The notes under the pieces are model-generated. The model had not been told where the DNA came from. It saw only the letters and a program-made list of their open reading frames with translations, and made no database searches. The translations under genes and the position numbers were made by a program. Of a DNA stretch of 12,546 nucleotides, positions 12,377-12,546 are shown one piece after another (positions within the stretch are counted from its first letter, which is position 1; every line of letters starts with the position of its first letter). This stretch comes from Methanobrevibacter sp. (GTDB lineage: Archaea > Methanobacteriota > Methanobacteria > Methanobacteriales > Methanobacteriaceae). The stretch spans positions 1 through 12,546 of the forward strand of contig JAITOM010000237.1 in the NCBI GenBank assembly GCA_031289975.1, read 5' to 3'.

Positions 12377-12546
12377 TTATCTTTCAAACTGACTCAGATA
12401 AAGTTTTTGGTAATGACTTCCAAGGGTAATTAAATCATCATGACTACCTTTTTCAACAATTTTACCTTTATCCATAACAATAATTCTATCAGCATCTCTA
12501 ATAGTGCTTAAACGATGAGCAATCACCAAAGTTGTCCGATTTTTTT
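12377..12546 (-). CDS. ABC exporter ATPase, C-terminal end only (runs off the right edge)
   Basis: The last 55 codons of a multidrug/lipid-type ABC exporter (ABC-B, MsbA/MdlB-like, normally about 580 aa with a fused membrane domain). The visible part reads RTTLVIAHRLSTIRDADRII, then VMDKGKIVEKGSHDDLI and a tail ending LYLSQFER before TAA at 12379-12377. The H-loop His in VIAHRLST and the xMDxGxIxExGxHxxL signature are typical of the end of the nucleotide-binding domain. It acts at the cytoplasmic face of the membrane, and the substrate cannot be inferred. It is convergent with wecB but separated by about 900 bases of repeats, so probably unrelated in transcription. Confidence 0.9.
   Translation of the reverse strand, partial: KNRTTLVIAHRLSTIRDADRIIVMDKGKIVEKGSHDDLITLGSHYQKLYLSQFER

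Overview
The window is about three quarters A+T, with intergenic stretches close to pure A/T. Translation signals are archaeal/methanogen type (GGTGA and GGAGG Shine-Dalgarno sequences, TATA boxes about 30-60 bases ahead of starts). Together with a doubled PurE, a short UbiD-type decarboxylase and a GpgS-like glycosyltransferase, this points to a methanogenic archaeon of the Methanobacteriales, most likely Methanobrevibacter or a close relative. That assignment is inference from style and gene content; no rRNA is present.

Layout. 1-109 (-): 5' end of hisA, running off the left edge. 110-1769: long intergenic zone with a 144-bp inverted-repeat element, one plausible small gene (548-763, -), a short inverted repeat and two nested copies of an A/T-rich MITE. 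1770-4035 (+): a purE/ubiD-family pair overlapping by 26 bases. 4036-5054: 1 kb without genes, holding a third MITE copy, tandem repeats, two hairpins and a striking 92-bp higher-order tandem repeat directly against the next gene. 5064-6773 (+): membrane glycosyltransferase with a large external domain. 6774-7052: a fourth MITE copy and the promoter of the next gene. 7053-8420 and 8611-10023 (+): two paralogous B12-binding-type radical SAM proteins with C-terminal membrane anchors. 10155-11474 (+): wecB, UDP-GlcNAc 2-epimerase, with an unusual C-terminal tail. 11475-12376: no intact gene; MITE-like and inverted-repeat fragments, including copies of the left-end element in the opposite orientation. 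12377-12546 (-): C-terminal end of an ABC exporter ATPase.

How it fits together. The left half is housekeeping: histidine synthesis, purine synthesis, and probably the archaeal mevalonate route through anhydromevalonate phosphate decarboxylase. The right half (5064-11474) looks like a small cell-surface glycan or lipid island: sugar transfer at the membrane, UDP-ManNAc supply, and two membrane-anchored radical SAM enzymes of unknown substrate. The island is spaced by MITEs and lies within near-identical inverted repeats at 324-388 and 12162-12226, suggesting accessory or mobile character. The two most interesting items are the radical SAM pair in this context and the repeat biology: nested MITEs with TA target duplications, and a promoter-proximal repeat array.
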